A DNA stretch of 10,258 bases from a bacterium. Its GTDB lineage: Bacteria > Patescibacteriota > Minisyncoccia > UBA6257 > GWB1-50-10. Each line of letters opens with the position of its first letter. Within the stretch, counting starts at the first letter, position 1. The notes beneath the pieces are model-generated. The model saw only the letters and a program-made list of their open reading frames with translations, was not told where the DNA came from and made no database searches. Where the stretch lies: NCBI GenBank assembly GCA_021791135.1, contig JAJYXD010000065.1, positions 1 through 10,258 on the forward strand, read 5' to 3'. Of the stretch, positions 1 through 6,170 are shown piece by piece. The position numbers were made by a program, and so were the translations under genes.

Positions 1-37
1 GTCCTTCGGCCGAGACACCCATCACCGAATCGAGCAT
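1..37 (-). CDS. possible 5' end of a leftward gene, cut by the window edge
   Basis: An ATG on the minus strand at 37-35 opens a frame that stays open to the window edge (begins MLDSVMGVSAEG). It lies about 75 bases downstream of an extended -10 promoter at 117-125 that points the same way. The same frame is open back to a TAA near position 112, so the true start is uncertain. A TTG in another frame (reading AEPSLSEHARFGDG) is also open. No Shine-Dalgarno sequence precedes either. Only about 12 codons are visible, so no family can be named. The call rests on the promoter direction and the open frame alone. Confidence 0.25.
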   Translation of the reverse strand, partial: MLDSVMGVSAEG

Positions 38-116
38 GTTCGGAAAGGGATGGCTCAGCCAAAGGTATGCGCCTTGTCGGGTTAGTCGGGCCTCACTCCC
101 TTCTAACTCTTCTTAT

Positions 117-125
117 AGTATACCA
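117..125 (-). promoter_or_regulatory. extended -10 promoter reading left
   Basis: On the minus strand the sequence is TGG followed by TATACT, an extended -10 (TGn plus a 5/6 match to TATAAT). There is no good -35 at 16-18 bases, which is usual for extended -10 promoters. The nearly identical string TGGTATACTA occurs before the SIMPL gene (6141-6149), and a variant GTGTATACTAC occurs before clpB. The predicted start is near position 110, in an interval with no gene, and it would serve a gene running off the left edge. Confidence 0.5.
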
Positions 126-233
126 AATTACAAGAATTTTCCGAGCGTTGCAAGTGCTCACTCGTCCACAGGTTTTCGGTACATTATCTACAACGAAGAG
201 GGGGGCTTTTTCGTTACGGAAAACCAACGAGGA

Positions 234-403
234 TGTCGTTCTCGCGCTACATCCCCCTCACTCGGGCGCTTGCTTCCAAAACATACCGGTAAGGGAAGAT
301 ATGCGTGTTTTGGAAGCATCCCGAGGAGTTCACGACGAGGGGCTACCTTTATTCACTTAGGCCGAGTCTTACCCTCGTTCGGGGGACGCGGCGCGAGGAC
401 ACA
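234..403 (-). ncRNA. structured intergenic element, copy 1 (with apical insertion)
   Basis: Read on the minus strand, this is a long stem-loop. The basal arms 381-403 and 234-257 pair over about 20 positions, with one bulge, two G-U pairs and two mismatches. Inside lie two blocks shared with the element at 8593-8685: block A (356-382), containing CCGAACGAGGGTA then GACTCGGCC, and block B (255-270), AGCGCCCGAGTGAGGG, identical for all 16 bases. ACTCGG of block A can pair with CCGAGT of block B. Between the blocks this copy carries 85 extra bases that include a perfect 13-bp hairpin (271-283 with 306-318). I do not recognise the family. It could be a structured RNA, a non-autonomous mobile element or a repeat. 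Orientation is taken from the better-supported second copy. Confidence 0.5.
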
Positions 404-445
404 ATGAGGCCTTCCCTTAGGAAAAAGAGAGGGAAAGATGGGAGT

Positions 446-1231
446 TTAAGGAAGAAGCCAGGGGGTGGCGGCAAAGAGAATACTCGCAAATACGGCAAAA
501 AACGTCAGTTCTTTGAGGATAAACGAGAAGGAGAGCGAGCCCTCGAAGTGCATCGAGAGCGCGTCCCGGAGGAGGATAAAAACCACGGCAAGAAAGGCGC
601 CCGCGTTCAGGAATCCGAGCGGAAGAAACAGGACGAGCATCGACACTTCGGCGGCGAGAACCCCAAGAGAGACCGGGACGAGCCGAAGCGAGCGCGAGAT
701 CCCGACGCCGAGGAAGGAAAATGCCTCTCTGAAGAGCAGGGTAATCGCGACAAAAACCCCGACAAGCCAGAAGAAAAGCGGGAAGAACGACTCACTTCCC
801 GGAGCGGGCGCGATGAGGAACAACTCCACGAAGGTGAAAAAAAGGACAAGCGAGTGGAGAAGACGGTACCAGAGCGATCGCTCGGCGAGAAGATAGTTCA
901 GATCCACGAGCACAAAGTAGAGGAGCGTTCCGAACGCGAGAAGGATCAGGAGTTTTATGATTGAGGCGGCGAAAAAGGAGGGAAGCGACAACGTAACGGC
1001 ATATAAGCCGAGAAGGGCGAGAACACCGAGAAACCAGAAGGACGTACGCACCTGCCGACTGGAAAACTCGGAGTAGTAAAGTGCGATGAGCGCCGCAAAA
1101 TATACGAGGCACCCGAAAAAAGAAAATCCGAGAAGGTAGGCAAATCCGAGCGCCAGTACGGCTCCGAAGGATTTATACAGTAACTTCCACTTGATTTCCT
1201 TTGGTAAGGACGATAGTAGCTTTTGTACCAT
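446..1231 (-). CDS. multi-pass membrane protein, function unknown
   Basis: The 261-residue product is strongly hydrophobic, with about eight predicted membrane segments (roughly 21-53 as one or two, then 63-83, 88-109, 124-142, 150-168, 182-204, 208-222 and 238-258). A short amphipathic N-terminus (MVQKLLSSLPKEIKWK) precedes the first segment. Most segments are leucine/phenylalanine-rich with few charged residues, and I see no transporter or enzyme motif. The ATG lies inside the 3' end of clpB, giving a 59-base overlap in a different frame. No other in-frame ATG removes the overlap, and the N-terminus reads as natural, so I keep this start. There is no Shine-Dalgarno sequence. The gene probably depends on the clpB transcript and on translational coupling. 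The highly charged open frame opposite it (305-964, plus) is the antisense shadow of a hydrophobic protein. Confidence 0.75.
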   Translation of the reverse strand: MVQKLLSSLPKEIKWKLLYKSFGAVLALGFAYLLGFSFFGCLVYFAALIALYYSEFSSRQVRTSFWFLGVLALLGLYAVTLSLPSFFAASIIKLLILLAFGTLLYFVLVDLNYLLAERSLWYRLLHSLVLFFTFVELFLIAPAPGSESFFPLFFWLVGVFVAITLLFREAFSFLGVGISRSLRLVPVSLGVLAAEVSMLVLFLPLGFLNAGAFLAVVFILLRDALSMHFEGSLSFSFILKELTFFAVFASILFAATPWLLP

Positions 1232-3821
1232 CTCGGAGTGTACCGCGAACCATCTTGTCCGCGAGCGTATCGACGATAACTTTTTGGATAAGCCGTTTGA
1301 TGGGTCTCGCGCCGTAATCGGGATCGAATCCGTGCTCCACGATATAGCGTTTCACCTCTGGCTTGATTTGAAGCGTAATCCCTTTCTCGAGAAGTCGCGT
1401 TTTCACCTCATCGAGCTGGATATCGACTATTTTTTCGATATCCTCGGGCGAGAGCGCGTTAAAGATGATGATCTCGTCCAGGCGATTCAGGAATTCGGGC
1501 TTGAACGTCTCGCGAAGCGAGCTCATAACCCTATCTCCGAACTGCTCCTCCTTTTCCCGAAGCTCTTCTCCTCCGTGCCCCATCTTGAAACCGAGGGAAG
1601 ACATCTCACGGAAGTACTCGCTCCCCACATTCGAGGTAAGAATGATAACGGCGTTTTTGAAGTTCGCGATCTTCCCCTTCGAGTCGGTGAGCCGTCCGTT
1701 ATCCAGTACCTGAAGCAGAATATTGAACACCTCGGGATGCGCCTTCTCGATCTCATCGAAAAGGATGAGGCTGTACGGCCTATGACGGATGGTGTCGGTG
1801 AGTCTCCCGCCCTCCTCGTATCCCACGTAGCCGGGGGGGGAACCGATGAGACGCGACACCGAGTGCCGCTCCATATATTCCGACATATCGATTCTCACAA
1901 GCGCCTTCTCGTCGTTAAACATAAACTCCGCGAGCGCCTTCGCAAGCTCGGTCTTCCCGACGCCGGTCGGTCCCAAAAACATGAAGGATCCGGAGGGCCT
2001 GTCCTCGTCGGCGAGTCCCGCACGGGAACGCCGAAGCGCCCGCGCGACGGAATCGATCGCTTCTTCCTGCCCCACGACGCGGCTCTGAAGTTCGTCTTCG
2101 ATCCGCGCGAGTTTTTTCATCTCCGATTCGAGCATGCGCGAGACGGGAATTCCCGTCCAGCGGGAGACGACCGCGGCGATATCCTCCTCGTCCACGACTT
2201 CTTTTATAAAACGTCCTCCTTTCTTCGCTTGTGCGCTCGTCTTCGCGTTCATCGTCTTTTCAAGCTCGCGGTATTTCTTCTCCACCTTCGGATACGCCCC
2301 ATACCTGATCTCCGCAACCCGTTCGAAGTTGCCCTCCCGCTCGGCAATCTCGGCCTCCCGTTTCAAATCCTCCATCGATTTTCTGATCTCGTGGAGGGAA
2401 CCAATACCGGTCTTCTCGCCTTCCCAGTCCGCGGTAAGTTTCGCGTTCTGCTCCTTCAACCGTTTCAAGTCCTTCGTCACTTCTTTGAGACGCGCCGCTT
2501 TCTTCGGACTCTGTTCTTTATGGAGCGCCGATTTTTCTATCTCGAGGCGCGTAATCTCCCTTCTTAGTTTCTCTATCCCCTCCGGAATGCTGTCGGACTC
2601 GAGACGCCGCGCGGCGGCCGCCTCATCGATCAGATCGACGGCCTTGTCGGGAAGGAAACGATCGGAGATATAACGCGACCCGAGATTGACGGCCGCCATA
2701 ATGGCCTCGTCCGTAATCTTAAGTCCGTGATGCGTCTCGTATTTTTCTTTGAGTCCGCGCAAGATGGCGATCGAGTCCTCGATCGAGGGCTCCTCAACCA
2801 CAATCGGCTGGAATCTGCGTTCGAGCGCCGCATCCTTCTCGATATATTTCTGATACTCCTTCAGGGTCGTCGCGCCGATCGCGTGGAGCTCCCCTCTCGC
2901 GAGCGCGGGCTTCAGAAGATTCGAAGCATCGATTGCTCCCTCGGCGGCACCCGCACCCACAATCATGTGAATCTCATCGATAAAAAGGATGATGCGCCCC
3001 TGCGAATCGCGCACTTCTTTCATGAACGCCTTGAATCTGTCTTCGAACTCGCCGCGGAACTTCGTCCCCGCGATCAGAGATCCGAGATCGAGCATCACGA
3101 TCTCTTTTTGTTTGAGTGACTCCGGCACGTCGCCGGAAACGATGCGCTGTGCAAGACCCTCCACAATCGAGGTTTTCCCGACGCCCGGCTCGCCAATCAA
3201 GACCGGGTTGTTTTTCGTGCGCCGCGAGAGAATCTGCATGAGACGGCGAAGCTCGTCTTCCCGTCCGATGACCGGATCGAGCTTTCCTTCGCGGGCTTTT
3301 TCCGTGACGTTCACCGCATATTTCTCGAGCACCTGAAATTTCGCCTCGGGAGTTTCGTCCGTTACGCGCGTCGAACCGCGGAGTTCGCGAAGCGTTCTTA
3401 AAAGAGCCTCCTTCCGCGCGCCGAACTGATTGAGAATGTCCTGCGTTACGGACGGGGTATCGGAAAGCGCGACAAGAAGATGCTCGCACGAGATGAACTC
3501 GTCCTTCTGTTTCATGGCGATCTCTCCGGCCTTATCAAGAATCCGCATCAGTTCCTGCGAGAGATACAACTGCCCCACCACGCCCTGCGAAGAAAAAATC
3601 TTGGGGAGTTTTTCGAGCGTCGTTCTCACTTCCCGTTCGAGTTCGGAAAGATTCACGTTGGTGCGAACGAGTATCGGCCTCACGAGCGTCTGTTCGTCGT
3701 CCAAAAGCGCAGCCAGAAGATGGAGCGCCTTGAGTTCGCCATGATTGTACCGCGCAACCATTTCTTGTGCGTTCTGGAGTGCTTCCTGCGCCTTGATGGT
3801 AAAACGTTGAAAGTTGGGCAT
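1173..3821 (-). CDS. clpB: ATP-dependent protein disaggregase ClpB (Hsp100)
   Basis: This 882-residue cytosolic AAA+ disaggregase extracts polypeptides from aggregates, normally with DnaK. In order it has a Clp N-domain (about 1-147), then AAA1 with Walker A GEPGVGKTS (210-218), pore loop KFRG (254-257, Phe where Tyr is usual), Walker B IDE (281-283) and Arg fingers R335/R336. A long coiled-coil middle domain (about 410-525) is the ClpB signature and is too long for ClpC. AAA2 has Walker A GPTGVGKT (617-624), pore loop GYVG (664-667), Walker B DE (689-690), R780 and sensor-2 GAR (837-839). Length fits ClpB (about 860). Unusually, AAA2 carries an LGF tripeptide (743-745) where ClpC-type unfoldases have their ClpP-docking loop. 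The start is the first ATG; the 5' leader is AT-rich, about 70 bases, with no Shine-Dalgarno sequence. Upstream are a promoter and a CIRCE-like operator, so HrcA control is likely. Confidence 0.95.
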   Translation of the reverse strand: MPNFQRFTIKAQEALQNAQEMVARYNHGELKALHLLAALLDDEQTLVRPILVRTNVNLSELEREVRTTLEKLPKIFSSQGVVGQLYLSQELMRILDKAGEIAMKQKDEFISCEHLLVALSDTPSVTQDILNQFGARKEALLRTLRELRGSTRVTDETPEAKFQVLEKYAVNVTEKAREGKLDPVIGREDELRRLMQILSRRTKNNPVLIGEPGVGKTSIVEGLAQRIVSGDVPESLKQKEIVMLDLGSLIAGTKFRGEFEDRFKAFMKEVRDSQGRIILFIDEIHMIVGAGAAEGAIDASNLLKPALARGELHAIGATTLKEYQKYIEKDAALERRFQPIVVEEPSIEDSIAILRGLKEKYETHHGLKITDEAIMAAVNLGSRYISDRFLPDKAVDLIDEAAAARRLESDSIPEGIEKLRREITRLEIEKSALHKEQSPKKAARLKEVTKDLKRLKEQNAKLTADWEGEKTGIGSLHEIRKSMEDLKREAEIAEREGNFERVAEIRYGAYPKVEKKYRELEKTMNAKTSAQAKKGGRFIKEVVDEEDIAAVVSRWTGIPVSRMLESEMKKLARIEDELQSRVVGQEEAIDSVARALRRSRAGLADEDRPSGSFMFLGPTGVGKTELAKALAEFMFNDEKALVRIDMSEYMERHSVSRLIGSPPGYVGYEEGGRLTDTIRHRPYSLILFDEIEKAHPEVFNILLQVLDNGRLTDSKGKIANFKNAVIILTSNVGSEYFREMSSLGFKMGHGGEELREKEEQFGDRVMSSLRETFKPEFLNRLDEIIIFNALSPEDIEKIVDIQLDEVKTRLLEKGITLQIKPEVKRYIVEHGFDPDYGARPIKRLIQKVIVDTLADKMVRGTLRDGTKATIVLTKGNQVEVTV

Positions 3822-3827
3822 CGATTC

Positions 3828-3855
3828 AAATTTTAAATTCTAAATCTTAAATCAA
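3828..3855. repeat. four tandem AAATNNN heptamers in the clpB leader
   Basis: On the plus strand the units are AAATTTT, AAATTCT, AAATCTT and AAATCAA, an exact 7-base period immediately upstream of the clpB ATG. It is embedded in an AT-rich 5' leader that contrasts with the GC-richer genes. It may keep the ribosome-binding region unstructured, or it may simply be a low-complexity tract. Confidence 0.5.
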
Positions 3856-3900
3856 TTTTAATTTGTTCATTCAATTAAAAGTTAAAATTATCACATTTGT

Positions 3901-3928
3901 AGTATACACCTTTCCCTGAGATTAGCAA
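3901..3928 (-). promoter_or_regulatory. clpB promoter
   Basis: On the minus strand, -10 TATACT (3901-3906) is preceded by a 16-base spacer and a -35-like TTGCTA (3923-3928, 4/6 match). The predicted start is near 3894, about 72 bases before the clpB ATG. The -35 element lies inside the distal half of the CIRCE-like operator, so a bound repressor would directly block RNA polymerase. Confidence 0.55.
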
Positions 3929-3948
3929 AGGATCGACTTGAGTGCTAA
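3922..3948 (-). promoter_or_regulatory. CIRCE-like HrcA operator
   Basis: Read towards clpB, it is TTAGCACTC (perfect CIRCE half), a 9-base spacer, then CTTTGCTAA (6/9 match to GAGTGCTAA). Half-site lengths and the 9-base spacer match the established CIRCE architecture exactly. The three mismatches are confined to the inner end of the half-site that also supplies the promoter -35. CIRCE is the binding site of the heat-shock repressor HrcA, which usually controls groESL and dnaK operons and sometimes clp genes. Confidence 0.8.
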
Positions 3949-3964
3949 TCTTGAAATTGTTATT

Positions 3965-5221
3965 CTACTCCCCCTTCGGGCGCTCGGCGAGCGCCACGGG
4001 AAGAGTGAGCGTCCGGTCTCCTCTCTGCACCTTGAGTGTTATTGTATCGGTCACGTTATAACGCTGGATCAGATTAAGAAGAGGGTGATTCTGATCTACC
4101 TTCGTTCCGTTCACCTCAAAAATAATGTCTTCCGCTTGAAGTCCCGCCTTGGCGGCCGGAGAATCAAGAGCAATTGCCGGACCGTCATCCGAACCGCGAA
4201 TCAACGCGCCGTGATCCACCGTGAGTTTTTGGGAGCTCGCCATGTCGGGCGTAATCATCGCGTAACGAACGCCGAGATAAGGGGTCTTGATATCGCCCGT
4301 CGTCTTCACCGACTGAATATCGCGCTTCGCCTGATTCACGGGAATCGCAAAACCGACGTTCTGGGCACCGGAGGCGATCGCGGTATTGATGCCGATTACC
4401 TCGCCCCGAAGATTCAAAAGCGGCCCGCCGGAATTACCGGGATTAATCGCCGCATCGGTCTGAATCACTCCCTGGATGGTTTCCGAACCAATAGTTTCGC
4501 CCGATGCGGTAATAGTCCTTTCCAGTCCGGAAATTACTCCGACCGAAACCGTATTCCGAAACTCTCCCAGAGAATTTCCGATTGCAATCGCGGTCTGCCC
4601 AAGTTCCAGACTGTCGGAGTTGCCGAGTTTTATCACGGGGAGATTACTTGCTTCTATTTTCAGCACGGCGAGATCTTGAGCGGGATCGCGAGCGAGTACC
4701 TTCGCGGAATACTTTTTCCCGTCATTCGTGAGTACCGTGTAATCGGCTTTCGCGTCGCTCACGACATGTTTGTTCGTGAGCACGAGGCCATTTTCGGAGA
4801 TGACGAATCCCGATCCCCCGCCGACTTCCTGGAGCTTCGTTCCTTTTTGACATGGTTGCGAAAACTGCGCTCCATCTCCGAAGAGACTTCTGAATTCGGG
4901 CGGAAGATTGGAAAAGGGATCATACGGGCAGTTCTCAATCACGGGCAAGTCCTTACTGATCACGATCGAAACGACGGACGGCGACGCTTTTTTTACGGCA
5001 TTCACGACCGCCTGTTCGTAATCGATGGTGGGAGCATAGAGCGGCACGGTTGTGGTCGAAGGAGCGGGAGAAGAAATTCCTGTTTGAGAAGGACTTCCCT
5101 TCAAAAAATTCCATATATCATCGAACACGCCCGCGTGTACCGAACCGGCCGAGATGATCGAGCCCGCCACCCCTCCTACAAGCCCCGCAATGATAATAAG
5201 TATAAGAACTTTCCTCTGCAT
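3965..5221 (-). CDS. htrA: HtrA/DegP-type serine protease with C-terminal PDZ domain
   Basis: An envelope quality-control protease (family S1C), membrane-anchored or secreted. Numbered from the chosen Met at 5221 (418 residues): hydrophobic N-terminal segment (about 5-25), a low-complexity Ser/Pro/Thr linker (about 44-60), the protease domain with catalytic His152 (TNKHVV), Asp183 (AQDLAVL) and Ser264 (NPGNSGGPL), then one PDZ domain (about 315-412). A longer frame begins at 5290, but its first 23 codons are written through a 17-bp RNA hairpin and would put a tail ahead of the signal segment, so Met at 5221 is preferred. Two cysteines (98 and 124) flank a loop before the catalytic His and could form a disulfide. 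The SIMPL gene ends 94 bases upstream, so the two are probably cotranscribed. The 3' end contains a 7-bp palindrome (3979-3995) inside coding sequence. Confidence 0.93.
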   Translation of the reverse strand: MQRKVLILIIIAGLVGGVAGSIISAGSVHAGVFDDIWNFLKGSPSQTGISSPAPSTTTVPLYAPTIDYEQAVVNAVKKASPSVVSIVISKDLPVIENCPYDPFSNLPPEFRSLFGDGAQFSQPCQKGTKLQEVGGGSGFVISENGLVLTNKHVVSDAKADYTVLTNDGKKYSAKVLARDPAQDLAVLKIEASNLPVIKLGNSDSLELGQTAIAIGNSLGEFRNTVSVGVISGLERTITASGETIGSETIQGVIQTDAAINPGNSGGPLLNLRGEVIGINTAIASGAQNVGFAIPVNQAKRDIQSVKTTGDIKTPYLGVRYAMITPDMASSQKLTVDHGALIRGSDDGPAIALDSPAAKAGLQAEDIIFEVNGTKVDQNHPLLNLIQRYNVTDTITLKVQRGDRTLTLPVALAERPKGE

Positions 5222-5247
5222 AAAAATAAGTATGGGTATAGAAGCTA

Positions 5248-5285
5248 GAGTAACCGTACGAACGATACCATTCGTACGATTACTC
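5248..5285 (-). promoter_or_regulatory. 17-bp hairpin between the SIMPL gene and htrA
   Basis: On the minus strand, arms 5285-5269 and 5264-5248 pair without interruption around a 4-base GTAT loop. Two of the pairs are U-G in the minus-strand RNA but would be A-C mismatches on the plus strand, which argues that the leftward transcript is the folded molecule. It lies 30 bases after the SIMPL stop codon and 26 bases before the preferred htrA start. No T-tract follows, so it is not an ordinary terminator. Candidates are an mRNA processing or stability element, a translation control element, or a palindromic operator. Confidence 0.6.
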
Positions 5286-5315
5286 CGCATTCGTATAGTG
5301 ATACCGATACGTCTC

Positions 5316-6119
5316 CTATCTTATTTCGTACCTCAAGGATACCGTCACGTTCACTTCCTGTGAGCCCGGCTCGATCGAGGGGGCGGGGACGGCTTCCGCT
5401 CCGACGCCATTCGACATAACCTTCATACTTCTCATGCTGTCGTAATACATGGGGCTGTAGCCGGATTCATCAACCGAGAGGAGGCGTCCCACCGAGAAAC
5501 CGGCGGCGTCCGCAATCTCTTCCGCCTGCGTTTTTGCCTTCTCTATCGCGTCCGCGCGCGCATCGTTCTTCGCTTTCTCGGGATCGTCGATCGTGAATTG
5601 CAGCTGCGACACCGAGTTCGCGCCGCTCTTCACCACACCCGAGAGGATGTCGCCGATCTTCGAGAAGTCGCGAATCTTTACCTCGACGTTCTGGGTTATG
5701 GTATACCCCACAACCTCCGCGGGCGGACAGGGCTGAACCACTCCGCTCGTGATACTTTGCCCGCAGTTGTAGTACTGATAACGCGGATTGATGGAGTAAC
5801 CGCTCGTTCGTACGTCTTTTGCATCGACTCCGCTCAATTTCACGAAATCGATCGCCTTGTTCATCTTCTCCGTATTGGTTCCCTGGAGCGATCCCACATC
5901 CTTCCCTCCTTCGGTTACCACACTGAAATTGAATTCAGCAACATCGGGAACCGTCACGACTTTTCCCTGTGCAGTTACCGTGAAACTCCTGAAAGACGAG
6001 GGTTCGACCGAAGCGGAATAGGTATTTACGTAACTTAACGCCGCATAGGCGCCGACTAAAAGCGCTATCGTAAGCGCGATATGCATATATGACTTGGATT
6101 TATCCATAATGATATGCAA
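5316..6119 (-). CDS. SIMPL (DUF541) domain extracytoplasmic protein
   Basis: The 267-residue product has an N-terminal membrane anchor or signal segment (about 12-33) and one SIMPL/DUF541 domain (about 43-264). The domain opens with the typical VTAQGKVVTVPDVAEFNFSV and shows the recurrent SGYSINPRY and VVGYTITQNVEV segments and an Ala/Lys-rich helix (about 180-206). Members such as YggE and BP26 are periplasmic or surface oligomers linked to stress tolerance; the biochemical role is not settled. Two cysteines (119 and 131) bracket a small loop and could pair outside the cell. Start choice is open: Met1 (6119), Met5 (6107) or Met12 (6086), all without a Shine-Dalgarno sequence. Met1 or Met5 fit the promoter at 6141-6149, leaving leaders of about 15-27 bases. 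It is probably the first gene of a SIMPL-htrA operon. Confidence 0.9.
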   Translation of the reverse strand: MHIIMDKSKSYMHIALTIALLVGAYAALSYVNTYSASVEPSSFRSFTVTAQGKVVTVPDVAEFNFSVVTEGGKDVGSLQGTNTEKMNKAIDFVKLSGVDAKDVRTSGYSINPRYQYYNCGQSITSGVVQPCPPAEVVGYTITQNVEVKIRDFSKIGDILSGVVKSGANSVSQLQFTIDDPEKAKNDARADAIEKAKTQAEEIADAAGFSVGRLLSVDESGYSPMYYDSMRSMKVMSNGVGAEAVPAPSIEPGSQEVNVTVSLRYEIR

Positions 6120-6140
6120 TTTATTTTTTTCGACGAAAGT

Positions 6141-6149
6141 AGTATACCA
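6141..6149 (-). promoter_or_regulatory. extended -10 promoter of the SIMPL gene
   Basis: The minus strand reads TGG then TATACT, the same extended -10 as at 117-125. The predicted start near 6134 gives a very short leader. It sits in the 51-base gap after the cysteine desulfurase stop codon, so SIMPL-htrA can be transcribed independently of the upstream genes. No convincing -35 is visible. Confidence 0.55.
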
Positions 6150-6170
6150 CGTCCGACGGATGATTGAAAT

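Larger units (their letters stand above)
38..445. other. intergenic interval with no complete gene
   Basis: Open frames on the plus strand here encode low-complexity or stop-rich products with no family resemblance, and I do not accept them. The interval contains the leftward promoter at 117-125 and the structured repeat at 234-403. Positions 126-233 show only a small imperfect palindrome (TTTTTCGTTACGGAAAA near 209-225). Positions 404-445 hold a weak 6-bp stem (412-417 with 430-435) after the membrane-protein stop codon. It has a 12-base loop and no T-tract, so it is not a convincing terminator. Confidence 0.6.

Noticed and set aside
412..435. Possible terminator after the unknown membrane protein gene
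   Set aside because: Only a 6-bp stem with a 12-base loop and no T-tract after it on the minus strand.
1..445. tRNA, RNase P, SRP or tmRNA gene in the left intergenic region
   Set aside because: I looked for cloverleaf arms, the GGTTCGAATCC-type T-arm and the conserved RNase P/SRP/tmRNA motifs on both strands and found none.
305..964. Plus-strand 219-codon open frame rich in Lys/Glu/Arg
   Set aside because: It is antisense to a hydrophobic membrane protein; complementing Leu/Phe codons gives Lys/Glu runs. It also runs through the structured element and has no ribosome-binding site.
1833..1840. Run of eight G (C on the clpB strand) as a frameshift site
   Set aside because: The clpB frame is intact across it (SPPGYVG pore loop). 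It is a plausible sequencing or slippage hotspot but there is no sign of programmed frameshifting.
1191..2567. 458-codon plus-strand open frame opposite clpB
   Set aside because: clpB on the other strand is unambiguous over its full length. The plus-strand product matches no family and is an antisense shadow.
3979..3995. Perfect 7-bp hairpin GGCGCTC-GGC-GAGCGCC at the htrA 3' end
   Set aside because: It lies within conserved-looking coding sequence (LAERPKGE) and is not followed by a T-tract. It is probably a by-product of GC-rich codons.
3938..5248. 436-codon plus-strand open frame opposite htrA
   Set aside because: The protease on the minus strand has all catalytic motifs. The plus-strand product has mirrored composition and no domain.
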